DNA of 64,000 nt, taken from assembly GCA_000940995.1 (NCBI GenBank), contig CP005973.1:620001-684000 (forward strand), given 5' to 3'. The stretch comes from Photobacterium gaetbulicola Gung47 (GTDB lineage: Bacteria; Pseudomonadota; Gammaproteobacteria; Enterobacterales; Vibrionaceae). The position numbers and the translations under genes were made by a program. Position 1 is the stretch's first letter, and every line of letters begins with the position of its first letter. The notes under the pieces were generated by a model that saw nothing but the letters and a program-made list of their open reading frames with translations, searched no databases and had not been told where the DNA came from. Below, in pieces: positions 1 to 8,875 of the stretch.

Positions 1-483
1 AAGGATCAAAACGATCATCGGGAAGAGATACTGTCCTAGGAAAGCGCCAATGTTGTTTACTGAGTAGTTAACCGGATAGGCGTTTTCAAAGTCCTCTTCT
101 GACTTGAAGGTACGCTTGTAAAGACTTGGGTATGAAGGTGACATTAAGCCGCGTGAATAACTCGCCAGAGCAATACCAATCAGGCTCATCGGAATATTCA
201 AGCTGGATGCGCCCATGACTAAAAGTGCATAACCCATAGCAAAGCCAAAGTAGCTGATTGTCAGCGAGCGGTAGGCACCTAAGAATTTATCCGCAATAAA
301 TCCGCCAGCAATAGCAAAAAGTGGTCCAATAGACGAGAAAGCGCCAACGATCATCATGGTGTCGGCTTCACTGTAATTTAGGTTCTCAAGGAAAAAGCGG
401 GTGAGGATCACCATCACACCGTAGAAGGAGAGGCCAAACATCATTTGGCAAACCATCATCGACTTATTGAGTCTGTTCCACAT
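1..483 (-). CDS. POT/PTR2-family proton-dependent oligopeptide transporter, partial
   Basis: This reading frame stays open for 161 codons from an ATG at 483 and leaves the window at base 1, so only the N-terminal third or so is present. The translation begins MWNRLNKSMMVCQMMFGLSF and continues as strongly hydrophobic helices. It includes GGFIADKFLGAYR, which fits the conserved loop after helix 2 in POT-family peptide symporters, and a later SYSRGLMSPSYPSLYK-like segment. Members import di- and tripeptides through the inner membrane using the proton gradient. Substrate and subfamily (DtpA/B-like or other) cannot be fixed from this part. Family assignment is fairly confident. Confidence 0.7.
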   Translation of the reverse strand, partial: MWNRLNKSMMVCQMMFGLSFYGVMVILTRFFLENLNYSEADTMMIVGAFSSIGPLFAIAGGFIADKFLGAYRSLTISYFGFAMGYALLVMGASSLNIPMSLIGIALASYSRGLMSPSYPSLYKRTFKSEEDFENAYPVNYSVNNIGAFLGQYLFPMIVLIL

Positions 484-1026
484 AATACATCTCTAAGGTT
501 ATGGAGTTAGATTCGGCTTTTTGAAAGCTCAATTGTAACTAAATGTAAATTGCCGGGGATATTATCATTTCTTACCGTCATCTACTTGATAAAGTGTATG
601 TTTCGCAAGCAGTTAATCATTAGTTTTATTTATCTATTGGTTGAATAATTTTCATGTGGATAAATTACAGATGCATCAATACTACTGATATTTAAGTATT
701 TTTAATTGTGATTAACTGTTTTTTGGTTGATCTTTATGCTAATTACCATCTTGCTACATTATTATTAATAATTATTATTTTTGTTTGTATAAAAAGGTCG
801 AAGTTTAAAAAGCGCATGTTGAAAAAGTGCGTGTTGCGGCATTGAGGGTAAGGTTGTGATATGGGTTGCCGTTATGAGTAATGGGTTAACAGCAAGAAGG
901 ATAAGTGAATACAGTTAAATAAAAGGCGCTGAAATTTGTACAGTTATGTCAAAATTGACGGTTTTAATCTGTAATCTCTTCCATTCTTCCTCAATCCTTG
1001 GATAATCCACTTGATTGGCTGGTTAA
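484..1026. other. AT-rich intergenic region without a recognisable gene
   Basis: This 543-base gap separates the leftward peptide transporter from the rightward small gene at 1027. It is AT-rich, especially 640-800, and must hold the promoters of both flanking genes. I found no convincing terminator, RNA gene or operator in it. Confidence 0.5.
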
Positions 1027-1377
1027 GTGGATAAATTGACTTTGTTTAGCAAAAGAAAAACAAAAAATACTTTTCCTTTGGACTTCTACGGTGAGGACGG
1101 AAGCTGGCGGTTTATAATTCGTGCAGACCGCCCGTCAGAAGTCGTGGATGCGATGTACTGGCGTGCTTATATCTCTTGCCACCGTAAAGAATTCGATCTG
1201 TTACATATCGCGACGGGAAAGTTCAACTACAAGTATAACTATTCCTCTTACGACTCATCTGAGCTGCATTATGCCTCAGGTAGTGATGCACTTCGGGTAA
1301 ATATGATGGGGCCGATTGTTCCGATCTCTGCCATCCTTGAAAAGGTGAAGGAAAGAGCGGACAAGGCGACGGCCTAA
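1027..1377 (+). CDS. hypothetical protein (116 aa)
   Basis: The frame begins with GTG at 1027, directly after an in-frame TAA at 1024-1026, so no longer start is possible. No strong ribosome binding site is visible. The product is 116 residues, with a basic N-terminus (about residues 1-15), several aromatic residues, and no signal peptide or membrane segment. I do not recognise a family. Amino-acid composition and the unbroken length favour a real gene. It stands alone, followed by the MITE-like element at 1413. Confidence 0.55.
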   Translation: MDKLTLFSKRKTKNTFPLDFYGEDGSWRFIIRADRPSEVVDAMYWRAYISCHRKEFDLLHIATGKFNYKYNYSSYDSSELHYASGSDALRVNMMGPIVPISAILEKVKERADKATA

Positions 1378-1412
1378 TATCGACCAGAGATTAACGTTAA
1401 AAAGGGCCTCTT

Positions 1413-1677
1413 TATACCCGAGCTACTTCAAGATGCAGGTTCAGCGAGAATTTATAAGCTTATAGACAAGGCATTGTTTTGAAGATCTAGTGGCTCTAAA
1501 TCAAGAAACAATAACGCTGTATATGAGCTTAGAAAACTCGCCCTCTGGGAGGGTATCAGGCCATTCACTCCTTCGTTGAAGCTTTTTGAAAGGGAATGCC
1601 ATTCCGGCAAACCTTCTTCTTGTACTGAATAACCTGACAACCCTCTGAATCCTGCACCTTGAGGTAACTTGGGTATA
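1413..1677. repeat. MITE-like element with about 32-bp terminal inverted repeats
   Basis: The left end begins TATACCCGAGCTACTTCAAG at 1413. The right end, read on the minus strand from 1677, begins TATACCCAAGTTACCTCAAG. The two ends match imperfectly over about 32 bases, with one single-base gap near GCAGG-TTCAG versus GCAGGATTCAG. The 200 or so bases between them hold no credible gene; a 62-codon minus-strand frame lies inside but looks incidental. Terminal inverted repeats around a short non-coding core are the form of a non-autonomous miniature transposable element. I see no second copy in this window and no clear target-site duplication beyond a possible TA. Confidence 0.6.
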
Positions 1678-1686
1678 GACTCTTTT

Positions 1687-2199
1687 TTACACTTGCTCGG
1701 CGGTTTTCGCTGGTTTTAGGTAGTAGCGATAGTAGCCGATGAGGTTACTTGAGAGGAATAACGCCTCCAGCAGCACGGCAGTGGGTGAGCCAATAACGAT
1801 ATTATGAGTCAGCCACAAGCTGGTACCGACAATCATCAGTTGGCGAAGCCGTTTATCGTTGTTGCTGAAAGCGGCAACATTCTGAATCAGTGCCGCGGAA
1901 CAACTGAGAATGCTAGCAATACCGGCATACGTGAAGAAGGTGATGGCCAGTGTGCTGATGCAGAACAACAACGCCATTTTCTTGGATGTGGTGTAGAGGC
2001 TGATTAGGTAGCGGAATGCTCCCAGCGCCATTAGCCCAGCGCCTGTCCATTGCTCTAAGAGCGCAAAGTGGATACCTATCAGGATAACGGCACAGATAAA
2101 ACATTTGATGATGTTTTTTTTATCCTTGAATTGAAATGAAACAAGGTCAAAGCAAACGGCGATACCAATTATTATTTGTGAGAGTAAAAAAGCCGACAT
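1687..2199 (-). CDS. YgjV-family inner membrane protein
   Basis: The 170-residue product is hydrophobic nearly throughout, with five or six predicted membrane helices. It contains the pattern of the bacterial inner membrane protein family YgjV (Imp-YgjV): an N-terminal helix LSQIIIGIAVCFDLVSFQFK followed by a short basic loop KDKKN, a central GALRYL-like GAFRYLISLY, and a late WLTHNIVIGSP. The function of this family is not established. The start lies three bases past the stop of the EamA transporter gene upstream, so the two are probably translationally coupled and co-transcribed. Confidence 0.7.
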   Translation of the reverse strand: MSAFLLSQIIIGIAVCFDLVSFQFKDKKNIIKCFICAVILIGIHFALLEQWTGAGLMALGAFRYLISLYTTSKKMALLFCISTLAITFFTYAGIASILSCSAALIQNVAAFSNNDKRLRQLMIVGTSLWLTHNIVIGSPTAVLLEALFLSSNLIGYYRYYLKPAKTAEQV

Positions 2200-2202
2200 A
2201 GG

Positions 2203-3075
2203 TTATTCCGAAAGTTCAGGGTTCATAGCTGCCTTATTTTTTTCAATTCGAGCCAGCCAAATTAGCGGTAAAATGATCATGGCCGTGCCAAGTACCATTG
2301 CAAAGTCCGGGGTTTCTCCAAACCATATCAAGCCAACCCCGACAGCACCGAGTAGGCCACTGTATTCGGCACTGGCAATTTTATTGCTTTCCGCCGAGCG
2401 GTAGGCAATCACACAGATAGCGGCATAAATTAAGATGAAACTACTTGAACCTGCCGCAGTAATTAGTGGTGTCCAATCCCATTTTCGCCCTTCCCATAGT
2501 GCCAACCCTAGGGAGGCTGGGATACCCGCCAGATTGGTCAATAACAAAGTTTGCGCTACTGTTTGATGTTTGGGCAATTTGCGGATAAGTAAGTTATTGC
2601 TGGCGATACTCAGTGCGACGATCAGTGCAGCAATCGCCGCCCAGTCAATTTCTGTCGGCCGGATAATTACCAACATACCCATGAAGCCAAGTACCCCAGC
2701 TGAAATGGAGTAGCGGGTGAGCTGCTCTTTGAAAAACACCAATGCAAGCGGCAGCATCATGAGAGGGGCGGCATAGAAGATGGCATTGGCGGTTGCCAGT
2801 GGCATCGCATTGATGGCAAAGACCATAAAAATTGCACCAAGCAACCAGATATGGGCACGCAAGGCATGCCATTTCAGTCCGTCGGTGAAGCTTTTTTTAC
2901 TCACGCCATAACAAAAAGGCAGCAATATCAGTACAGCAGTTAACTGCCTGAAAAAGACAAATTGAAATACCGCCGTATCTTCACCCAGCGTTTTAATTAA
3001 GGCATCAGAAAAAACCGCAATAAGGTTTCCGACAATGAGTAAACCCATTGCCATTCCAACAGTTATTGAAGGCAT
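2203..3075 (-). CDS. EamA-family drug/metabolite transporter (DMT superfamily)
   Basis: The product is a 290-residue, ten-helix inner membrane transporter with two EamA repeats (about residues 5-140 and 150-285). I chose the ATG at 3075 because AGGAG stands seven bases before it and the protein then begins right at the first membrane helix. The open frame extends upstream to 3309 but that part is hydrophilic and overlaps the divergent regulator gene. The first repeat ends with FYAAPLMMLPLALVFFKEQL, the typical EamA signature. Substrate unknown; DMT carriers usually export metabolites. The divergent LysR gene 140 bases away is a likely regulator. YgjV follows in the same operon. Confidence 0.85.
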   Translation of the reverse strand: MPSITVGMAMGLLIVGNLIAVFSDALIKTLGEDTAVFQFVFFRQLTAVLILLPFCYGVSKKSFTDGLKWHALRAHIWLLGAIFMVFAINAMPLATANAIFYAAPLMMLPLALVFFKEQLTRYSISAGVLGFMGMLVIIRPTEIDWAAIAALIVALSIASNNLLIRKLPKHQTVAQTLLLTNLAGIPASLGLALWEGRKWDWTPLITAAGSSSFILIYAAICVIAYRSAESNKIASAEYSGLLGAVGVGLIWFGETPDFAMVLGTAMIILPLIWLARIEKNKAAMNPELSE

Positions 3076-3215
3076 GACCAAGCTCCTGTCATTGACTGAC
3101 GCGTGTTCAGTGTTAGTGCAATAAGAAAGTGATGATTTGTGATTGCGTAAGCTTAAGTCATAAATCACCTTCATATATAATGATAAATATTCACTTAGTA
3201 TGAGTTCAGCTAATA

Positions 3216-4148
3216 ATGAAGTTACCGCCATTACGTGCCGTTCAGTGTTTTGAATCTGTTGCTCGTTTAAATAGCTTCTCGCATGCGGCAACGTCATTGA
3301 ACGTGACACAGAGTGCCATTAGTCATCAGGTACGTTTGTTGGAGGAATACCTGGGTGAAACCTTGTTTGTCCGGCAGGGGAGACGTTTGTCTTTAACGCC
3401 GATGGGTGAAAAGTATTACGAAGAAATCTCCCATTCATTGCAGAATATTGCCCAGGCCAGCCAGCAAATTCGAGAAGGTGAAAGTGGGAAAATCCGGCTC
3501 GCGATGTACAGTTCACTAGCAGTGAAATGGTTGGTTCCCAGACTGGAAAGTTTGCGTCAGCAACACCCTGAAATTGATTTATCGCTTGCCATGTTCGCCG
3601 ACGAGCCAGAATTTTCGGATCAGGTAGCAGACTGTTTCATTACAGCTCATCCCCCCAAGAAAAACTATGTCAGTGACTTTCTGTATAAGGAGTTGCTGTA
3701 CCCGTTCTGTAGCCAGAAACTTTGGCTGCAGATCGAAGGCAAATCCCTACCAGAGGCACTCTGGGAGCATCCACTCTTATCGGTACATTCGATTTTCAAA
3801 GATGGGAATCAGGCGTTAGATTGGCAAACTTGGTGTCAGCGTGGCGGGTTTAGTTTGCCTGCTGATGTGAAGGTTAGTCACTTTAGCCATATGGTTCTTG
3901 CTGCAGAGGCCGTGAAGTATCATCAGGGAATTGCCTTTTTGAATGACTACTTCCTAAACGATCACGACCACCAGCAGAACCTAGTGCGTATTCCTATGCA
4001 TGAGCTGCCAACGGGTGACAACCTCTATTTTGTGTATAAGCAATCACGTGCCAAACAATTTGAGATAACAACCCTAGGGCGATGGCTTAAGCAACAGTGT
4101 TTTGAGCATGACAGCGATCCTAATGGCCAGAACTTGGCCGCGACATAG
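3216..4148 (+). CDS. LysR-family transcriptional regulator, GcvA-like
   Basis: The 310-residue product has an N-terminal winged helix-turn-helix (about residues 5-65), including FSHAATSLNVTQSAISHQVR and the following LGETLFVRQGRRLSLT, which is the GcvA-type variant of LysR DNA-binding domains. A substrate-binding domain of the periplasmic-binding-protein fold follows (about residues 90-300). It is transcribed divergently from the EamA transporter gene; LysR proteins commonly control the divergent neighbour, so the transporter is the probable target. The effector is unknown. The PP-rich opening MKLPPLRAVQCFESVAR is typical of GcvA relatives. Confidence 0.9.
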   Translation: MKLPPLRAVQCFESVARLNSFSHAATSLNVTQSAISHQVRLLEEYLGETLFVRQGRRLSLTPMGEKYYEEISHSLQNIAQASQQIREGESGKIRLAMYSSLAVKWLVPRLESLRQQHPEIDLSLAMFADEPEFSDQVADCFITAHPPKKNYVSDFLYKELLYPFCSQKLWLQIEGKSLPEALWEHPLLSVHSIFKDGNQALDWQTWCQRGGFSLPADVKVSHFSHMVLAAEAVKYHQGIAFLNDYFLNDHDHQQNLVRIPMHELPTGDNLYFVYKQSRAKQFEITTLGRWLKQQCFEHDSDPNGQNLAAT

Positions 4149-4260
4149 GGTTATTCTCCACATGACAGATTAACCACAGTGCTATTAATGGCATTTCGAG
4201 TCCGTACCACGTAGAATACCGCCCTTTTGCATTGGGTATTGGCAAAAGGGTAATGTCGAA

Positions 4261-6507
4261 ATGAGTGACCAATTTGAGCTGTTAGCACCGGGCGGCGATT
4301 TAGAATCAATAAAAGCAGCCATTGTTGCCGGCGCTGATGCGGTGTATTGCGGGCTGGACAACTTTAATGCGCGCAACCGGGCGACCAACCTCACGTTTGA
4401 AAACCTCAGCGGTGTTGTCCGGCTGGCTCACCAGCACCAATGCAAGATCTTCCTGACACTTAATGTCATTATTCTGGAGAGCGAAGTACCAGCACTGGTT
4501 CGTCTGTTGAACAAGCTGGTCAATACTGATATTGACGGGGTGATTGTTCAGGATATCGGTCTTTTCTCGATACTAAAGACGCATTTTCCTTCCTTGGATG
4601 TGCATGCCTCGACGCAGCTCAACACCCACAATGAAGGCCAGATATTATTCCTCAAACAGCTCACTGCCTCTCGGGTTAACCTCTCGCGTGAGCTGAATAT
4701 TGATGAGATCAAACAGTTGGCGCAATTTGGCCATCAGCACGATGTGTTGATGGAAGTCTTCGTCCACGGTTCCTACTGTATTGGCTTTTCGGGACTGTGC
4801 TATATCAGCTCGGTCAGAAATGGCAGCTCTGGTAACCGTGGCCGTTGCAGTCAGCCATGCCGAGAGCAGTACCAGACCACAGAGACCGGCAAAGACTACC
4901 CGTTGAATCTGAAAGACAACTCGGCCTTTTCTGATATGGCGGCTTTGGCTGATGCAGGGGTGTATTCGCTGAAAGTCGAGGGGCGGATCAAAAAGTCCCA
5001 TTATGTCTATACGGTCGTAGATACGTGGCGCCAGCAAATTGATAGCTACTGTAGCAAAGGAGAAATACTGACAGATACCAGCCGGCTATACACGGTATTT
5101 AACCGTGACTTTTCCAATGCGTTCTTGAAAGGCGATATCAATAAGAGCATGTTTATTGATAATCCGAGGGATCATGCTGCTACCCATTTCTCGAATATCT
5201 ACAGTTGCACCAGCATGGATGAGGTCAAAGCGGTTAAGAAAAAGCTCTACGACACTAAAACCGATATTATCCAGCAGGTGGAGCGTGTCACTAAGGAGTT
5301 GTGTGTCGAGAAGCTGGCGCTGGATATTAAAGTCATTGCTGCTGAAGGTCTGCCATTGAAGGTTGAGCTCATCACACCGCAGGGTTTGATTGAGCTGCAA
5401 TCAGAATCAAATTTGGTATCCTCTGAGAAATTTACCCTTGATAAGGAAGGGGTAAGCAAGTGGGTCAACAGTTTTGCCAATGCCGACTACCGGGTCAATC
5501 AGATCGACTTGAGCGCGCTGGCAAGCGGCCTTTACATCCCATACAAAGAACAAACGGTAATCAAAGAAAAAGTCGCGGTAGCGCTTAACGGCAACAAGCC
5601 ACTTATTGCGCCGGTCGAGTTGAGCAAACCTGGAATGGAAGCGGCTTCTGAGTATGCTCAACCCCCTCAATTACACACCTTGATTTCTTCAGTAGAGGAT
5701 CTGGTGCTGCAGTCAGAGCCAAATACCTTCGTGTACTATCAATTGCCCGAAGCGCTGGCCTGTGATTTGGACCGATTGGTTGACTTATTTGAGCATAATG
5801 ATCAGTTAGTGCCTTGGTTCCCTGCCATTCTCATTGGTGAAAACTATGATGCAGCAGTTGCCTTCCTCGAGCAGGTTCAACCAAGCCGTATTGTGACCAA
5901 TAACAGCGGGGTAGGGTATGCGGCCTATCAGCGCGGTATTGACTGGGTGGCTGGCCCTCAAATGAACATTATTAACTCGTACAGTCTGGCTTGCCTGAAG
6001 GAAGAGTTCAATTGTGTCGGTGCATTTATCTCCAACGAAATTAACAAAAAGCAGATAAAACCATTGGTTAAGCCGGATAACTTTGAGCTTTTCTACAGTA
6101 TTTATCACCCGATCACACTACTGACCAGCCGCCAGTGCCTGTTCCACCAAACGGTTGGCTGTAAGAAGAAGCGATTCGATGACAAGTGTCTGCGAAAGTG
6201 TGATAAGTCGGCGTCGATCCTGAGCCTAAAGCATGCCTCGTATGTGGTAGATAAACAGCGTGGAGCCCATAATTCGCTGTATAGCCAAGAGAATTATCTT
6301 AACTTGGATGTGATCAAGGATCACCCCGGTTTATTTGATGGCTATATGGTGGATATGCGCGATATTAAGACCCATACCCAGATGGCGTTGGAAAAACCGG
6401 CATTGCTTGAAGCTTTCTGTGAGCAGCTAACTGGTGATGCAGCGCCGTCAGCTCTTCATACCAAGATTGCGCCGACGACGATGGCTCAATACAAAAAAGG
6501 CTTGTAA
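4261..6507 (+). CDS. large U32-family protein (RlhA-like)
   Basis: The 748-residue product begins with the U32 TIM-barrel domain (about residues 5-300). It carries the U32 signature at about residues 163-182 (E-x-F-x-x-G-S-x-C-x4-G-x-C-x-x-S), then SGNRGRCSQPCREQY with two further cysteines. It resembles RlhA (YdcP), the protein needed for 5-hydroxycytidine at position 2501 of 23S rRNA, but is about 95 residues longer. A second cysteine cluster at about residues 626-646 (spacing C-x6-C-x8-C-x3-C) could bind iron-sulphur. Known U32 relatives act in tRNA/rRNA hydroxylation or ubiquinone hydroxylation. RlhA-like rRNA modification is the best guess, not a certain orthology. A strong terminator follows at 6538. 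Confidence 0.75.
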   Translation: MSDQFELLAPGGDLESIKAAIVAGADAVYCGLDNFNARNRATNLTFENLSGVVRLAHQHQCKIFLTLNVIILESEVPALVRLLNKLVNTDIDGVIVQDIGLFSILKTHFPSLDVHASTQLNTHNEGQILFLKQLTASRVNLSRELNIDEIKQLAQFGHQHDVLMEVFVHGSYCIGFSGLCYISSVRNGSSGNRGRCSQPCREQYQTTETGKDYPLNLKDNSAFSDMAALADAGVYSLKVEGRIKKSHYVYTVVDTWRQQIDSYCSKGEILTDTSRLYTVFNRDFSNAFLKGDINKSMFIDNPRDHAATHFSNIYSCTSMDEVKAVKKKLYDTKTDIIQQVERVTKELCVEKLALDIKVIAAEGLPLKVELITPQGLIELQSESNLVSSEKFTLDKEGVSKWVNSFANADYRVNQIDLSALASGLYIPYKEQTVIKEKVAVALNGNKPLIAPVELSKPGMEAASEYAQPPQLHTLISSVEDLVLQSEPNTFVYYQLPEALACDLDRLVDLFEHNDQLVPWFPAILIGENYDAAVAFLEQVQPSRIVTNNSGVGYAAYQRGIDWVAGPQMNIINSYSLACLKEEFNCVGAFISNEINKKQIKPLVKPDNFELFYSIYHPITLLTSRQCLFHQTVGCKKKRFDDKCLRKCDKSASILSLKHASYVVDKQRGAHNSLYSQENYLNLDVIKDHPGLFDGYMVDMRDIKTHTQMALEKPALLEAFCEQLTGDAAPSALHTKIAPTTMAQYKKGL

Positions 6508-6537
6508 GGCAATCATTTCCTCAAGCTTTCCAGTATG

Positions 6538-6575
6538 AAAAAGCCCGACTTTATGAAGATAAAGTCGGGCTTTTT
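6538..6575. terminator. bidirectional Rho-independent terminator
   Basis: A perfect 17-base inverted repeat (AAAAAGCCCGACTTTAT and its complement) surrounds a GAAG loop and is flanked by A and T runs. It lies between the convergent U32 gene and the membrane protein gene at 6604, so it can serve both strands. Confidence 0.9.
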
Positions 6576-6603
6576 ATCGCGGGGTCGCTAAATAGGGCGC
6601 TAT

Positions 6604-7674
6604 CTATGCCTCGGCAGTAGCGGAAACACCATGCCATTGGTAATGGTTGTTCGGCTTTTTACTGACGATGCCTTCTTCCATAAAGCGGCTGAAGATGTCG
6701 TCGACCTCATCACTGCTGGTCTTGAGGTATTTGGTAACGGCACGTTTGGTGCAGTTGACCTGATTGGTGCTCAATGCCTCGATCGCTTGCTCGTAGAGTG
6801 ATTTAGGCTTTTCTGGTTCGGCCGGTGCTTCAGGCTGTTGCTCAGCCTGCCCATCGTCGTCGCCTACCGTTTCCTGCTGCTGATTGGTCAACAGCTCAGG
6901 CTGCTTGATCTCGTTATCCGTATAGGTATCGATAGTAATAGGGCCGACACGGCGGAACTGGTTCCTGAAACGAAGCTCCTCGCCGATGAGGCCAACGAAA
7001 AATGCCGCAAAGAAATCAAGCAAGACAGAAAGGAAAATCACCAAGCTGAGCTGGGCAGTTTCTGTTTCTATCTTCAAAGACTGGGCTAAGCTGTCGATAA
7101 GGCCAATCACGCTGCCTTGATTGACCACCGGTAAGCTGTCCCGCTCGGCGGCAAGTTTTAGCTGCTGCTCGCGAAGTTCATCGTTTTCACGCTGGATGCG
7201 GGCAACTCCGGTGGCAATACGCTCCATCTCGATATATTTCTCTGCAGCACTATTGTTAAGCTCGATTTGCCGTTCAATTGCAGCGATCTGCATATTGTAG
7301 TTGTTGACCCTACTCTGTTGCACATTGACATGGCTCTGGGCTTGGTTGGTCGCGCTATTGATACCACCAACCGAACCACCAATAGAGATAGCTGCGAGTA
7401 CCGCATAAAAGGCAAAGGCGGAAACGGCTCCGGCGTAATTACGCCTTGCCCGGCGTTCACCAAATTCATACCACGCAAAGAACTTGCCCAGCTCGAAGAT
7501 AACCGCAAGACCGCCGAACAGAATTTGCATGACGGGATCTTCATCTATCGAGAGAAAGAGCAGCAGTGAGAAAATGATCGAGGCAAGAATCGATGCGCCG
7601 GTAAAGCTGTACACCGTCCCCATTGCAAAAGCCCCTTTGGGGTAACGGACTGGAATGTTGTTATCGTAAAGCAT
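6604..7674 (-). CDS. unknown membrane protein: four helices, coiled coil, C-terminal helical domain
   Basis: The 356-residue product has a short cytoplasmic lead, three membrane helices in about residues 20-115, a long charged coiled-coil stretch (about 120-185), a further membrane helix (about 205-225, IFLSVLLDFFAAFFVGLIGEELRF), an acidic Q/P/E-rich linker (about 250-285), and a final 70-residue domain that reads like a winged-helix (SLYEQAIEALSTNQVNCTKRAVTKYL then a GIVSKKPNNHYQW wing). I do not recognise a named family. The shape (membrane anchor, coiled coil, DNA-binding-like tail) recalls proteins linked to mobile elements or membrane-tethered regulators, but there is no supporting context. 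The gene is monocistronic. Confidence 0.7.
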   Translation of the reverse strand: MLYDNNIPVRYPKGAFAMGTVYSFTGASILASIIFSLLLFLSIDEDPVMQILFGGLAVIFELGKFFAWYEFGERRARRNYAGAVSAFAFYAVLAAISIGGSVGGINSATNQAQSHVNVQQSRVNNYNMQIAAIERQIELNNSAAEKYIEMERIATGVARIQRENDELREQQLKLAAERDSLPVVNQGSVIGLIDSLAQSLKIETETAQLSLVIFLSVLLDFFAAFFVGLIGEELRFRNQFRRVGPITIDTYTDNEIKQPELLTNQQQETVGDDDGQAEQQPEAPAEPEKPKSLYEQAIEALSTNQVNCTKRAVTKYLKTSSDEVDDIFSRFMEEGIVSKKPNNHYQWHGVSATAEA

Positions 7675-8032
7675 AATTGTTGATAGTTGTAACTGGCGCT
7701 AGCGCCGACAGTAACCTGCCGAAAAAACGCGTTATCATCGTCAGGTAGAAAAAGGTGGCTTAGGATACCGTAAAATAGCCTTCTATCCCTTATAAATTAA
7801 GGCCTTTGCCGTTTTTACGCTGAATTTTTACACGCTGCTTTCATTACTGTAGAAAAGATACTCATCATAAATGCAGAAACAACACCGGAACATCAATAAT
7901 CCGCCTTGCATGTTGCAAACTTGTTATCGCGAGTGTAGGTTAATAGTCGAACGCATGTTTAAATCAGGTGTTTATAGTAAGAGGTTTTTCGTTAGGTAGC
8001 GTTATCACAAAATTTATTGCAAGGACCCGCGT
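7675..8032. other. divergent intergenic region
   Basis: This 358-base stretch separates two divergent genes and should hold both promoters. The only structure seen is a 12-base palindrome GGCGCTAGCGCC at 7695-7706, twenty-one bases upstream of the minus-strand start. A 42-codon frame from about 7870 has no ribosome binding site and was not called. Confidence 0.4.
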
Positions 8033-8488
8033 ATGCCCAATTTACTTGAAGGTTACCCAATCGTTACTGAAATTCCAGTGGCCTGGGGGGAAATGGATGC
8101 ATTAAACCACGTAAACAATGTGGTGTATTTCCGCTATTTTGAAACGGCCAGGCTAGATTACTTTGCGGGTATTGGTTTGATGGAAGAAATGCAGGCAACC
8201 CAAACCGGCCCTGTATTGAGTGAGACTTCGAGCCGGTACCGTAGGCCTGTGACATACCCCGATAAGCTATTGGTCGGAAGCCGGATATCCGAACTTACCG
8301 GAGATAGTTTTGTGATGGAATACAAAATTGTCAGTCAACAGCAAGGGGCTGTAACAACTTCAGGTACGGCAAAGGTGGTAATGTTCAACTTTAAGCAACA
8401 AAAACGCGCGAGCCTGAGTCCATCATTAGTTGAAAAGATGGTGTCCATGCAGCCTGAGCTCGCTGAGTTTGCCGTCACAACTGATTGA
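8033..8488 (+). CDS. acyl-CoA thioesterase, 4HBT hotdog fold
   Basis: The 151-residue product is a single hotdog domain. Near residues 18-30 it has W-G-E-M-D-x-L-N-H-V-N-N, the catalytic and helix-start motif of the 4-hydroxybenzoyl-CoA thioesterase / YbgC family; the Asp is the usual catalytic residue. Such enzymes hydrolyse short or aromatic acyl-CoA thioesters in the cytoplasm. The start is preceded by AAGGACCCGCGT, a good ribosome binding site. The gene is followed after 84 bases by a small unknown gene, which may be co-transcribed. The actual acyl-CoA substrate cannot be told. Confidence 0.85.
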   Translation: MPNLLEGYPIVTEIPVAWGEMDALNHVNNVVYFRYFETARLDYFAGIGLMEEMQATQTGPVLSETSSRYRRPVTYPDKLLVGSRISELTGDSFVMEYKIVSQQQGAVTTSGTAKVVMFNFKQQKRASLSPSLVEKMVSMQPELAEFAVTTD

Positions 8489-8572
8489 TTCTCATCACAG
8501 TTGATACATCGCTTCGGCTGTATTCCACCTATAATTGGATTATGGCCATTGCTAAAACAAAAGGAGTAGGGG

Positions 8573-8821
8573 ATGTATATTGTTATCCAGCATGAGATTA
8601 CCGATCCTGAATTGTTTTGGCAAAGAGCTAGCGGTGTTCTTACTCATCCACCATCAGGGATGCGTCTTCACGCTACGATGATTGTGGAAAGACACAAATT
8701 GTGTCAGTGCATGTGGGAAGCGGAATCAATTGATATGGTCAGGGATTACCTTGAGCCCGAACTCGGTGAGGCCAGTATCAATACCTATGGCTTGGTTGAT
8801 CCGGATAGAGCGATAGGATAA
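8573..8821 (+). CDS. small hypothetical protein (82 aa)
   Basis: The ATG at 8573 is preceded by AAAAGGAGTAGGGG, a strong ribosome binding site. The 82-residue product has no signal or membrane segment. The order (beta strand MYIVIQHEI, helix, strands around LHATMIVERHKLCQCMWEA, helix, and a conserved-looking EASINTYGLVD end) fits a small ferredoxin-like dimeric alpha-beta barrel, the fold of DUF4242-type proteins. That fold assignment is inference. No function can be assigned. It sits between the thioesterase gene and lpp. Confidence 0.65.
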   Translation: MYIVIQHEITDPELFWQRASGVLTHPPSGMRLHATMIVERHKLCQCMWEAESIDMVRDYLEPELGEASINTYGLVDPDRAIG

Positions 8822-8842
8822 GCCTCTGGGTAGATCTTTTAG

Positions 8843-8872
8843 AAGGTGGCGCAATATTTTGCGCCACCTTTT
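8843..8872 (-). terminator. Rho-independent terminator of lpp
   Basis: A perfect 12-base stem (AAGGTGGCGCAA with its complement) around a four-base loop, four bases past the lpp stop. T-rich flanks exist on both sides, so it may also stop transcription coming from 8821. Confidence 0.9.
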
Positions 8873-8875
8873 ATA

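Noticed and set aside
1452..1640. 62-codon minus-strand frame inside the MITE-like element
   Set aside because: It lies wholly between the inverted repeats, lacks a ribosome binding site, and its composition looks accidental.
7870..7998. 42-codon frame upstream of the thioesterase
   Set aside because: No ribosome binding site and basic, cysteine-rich random-looking sequence.
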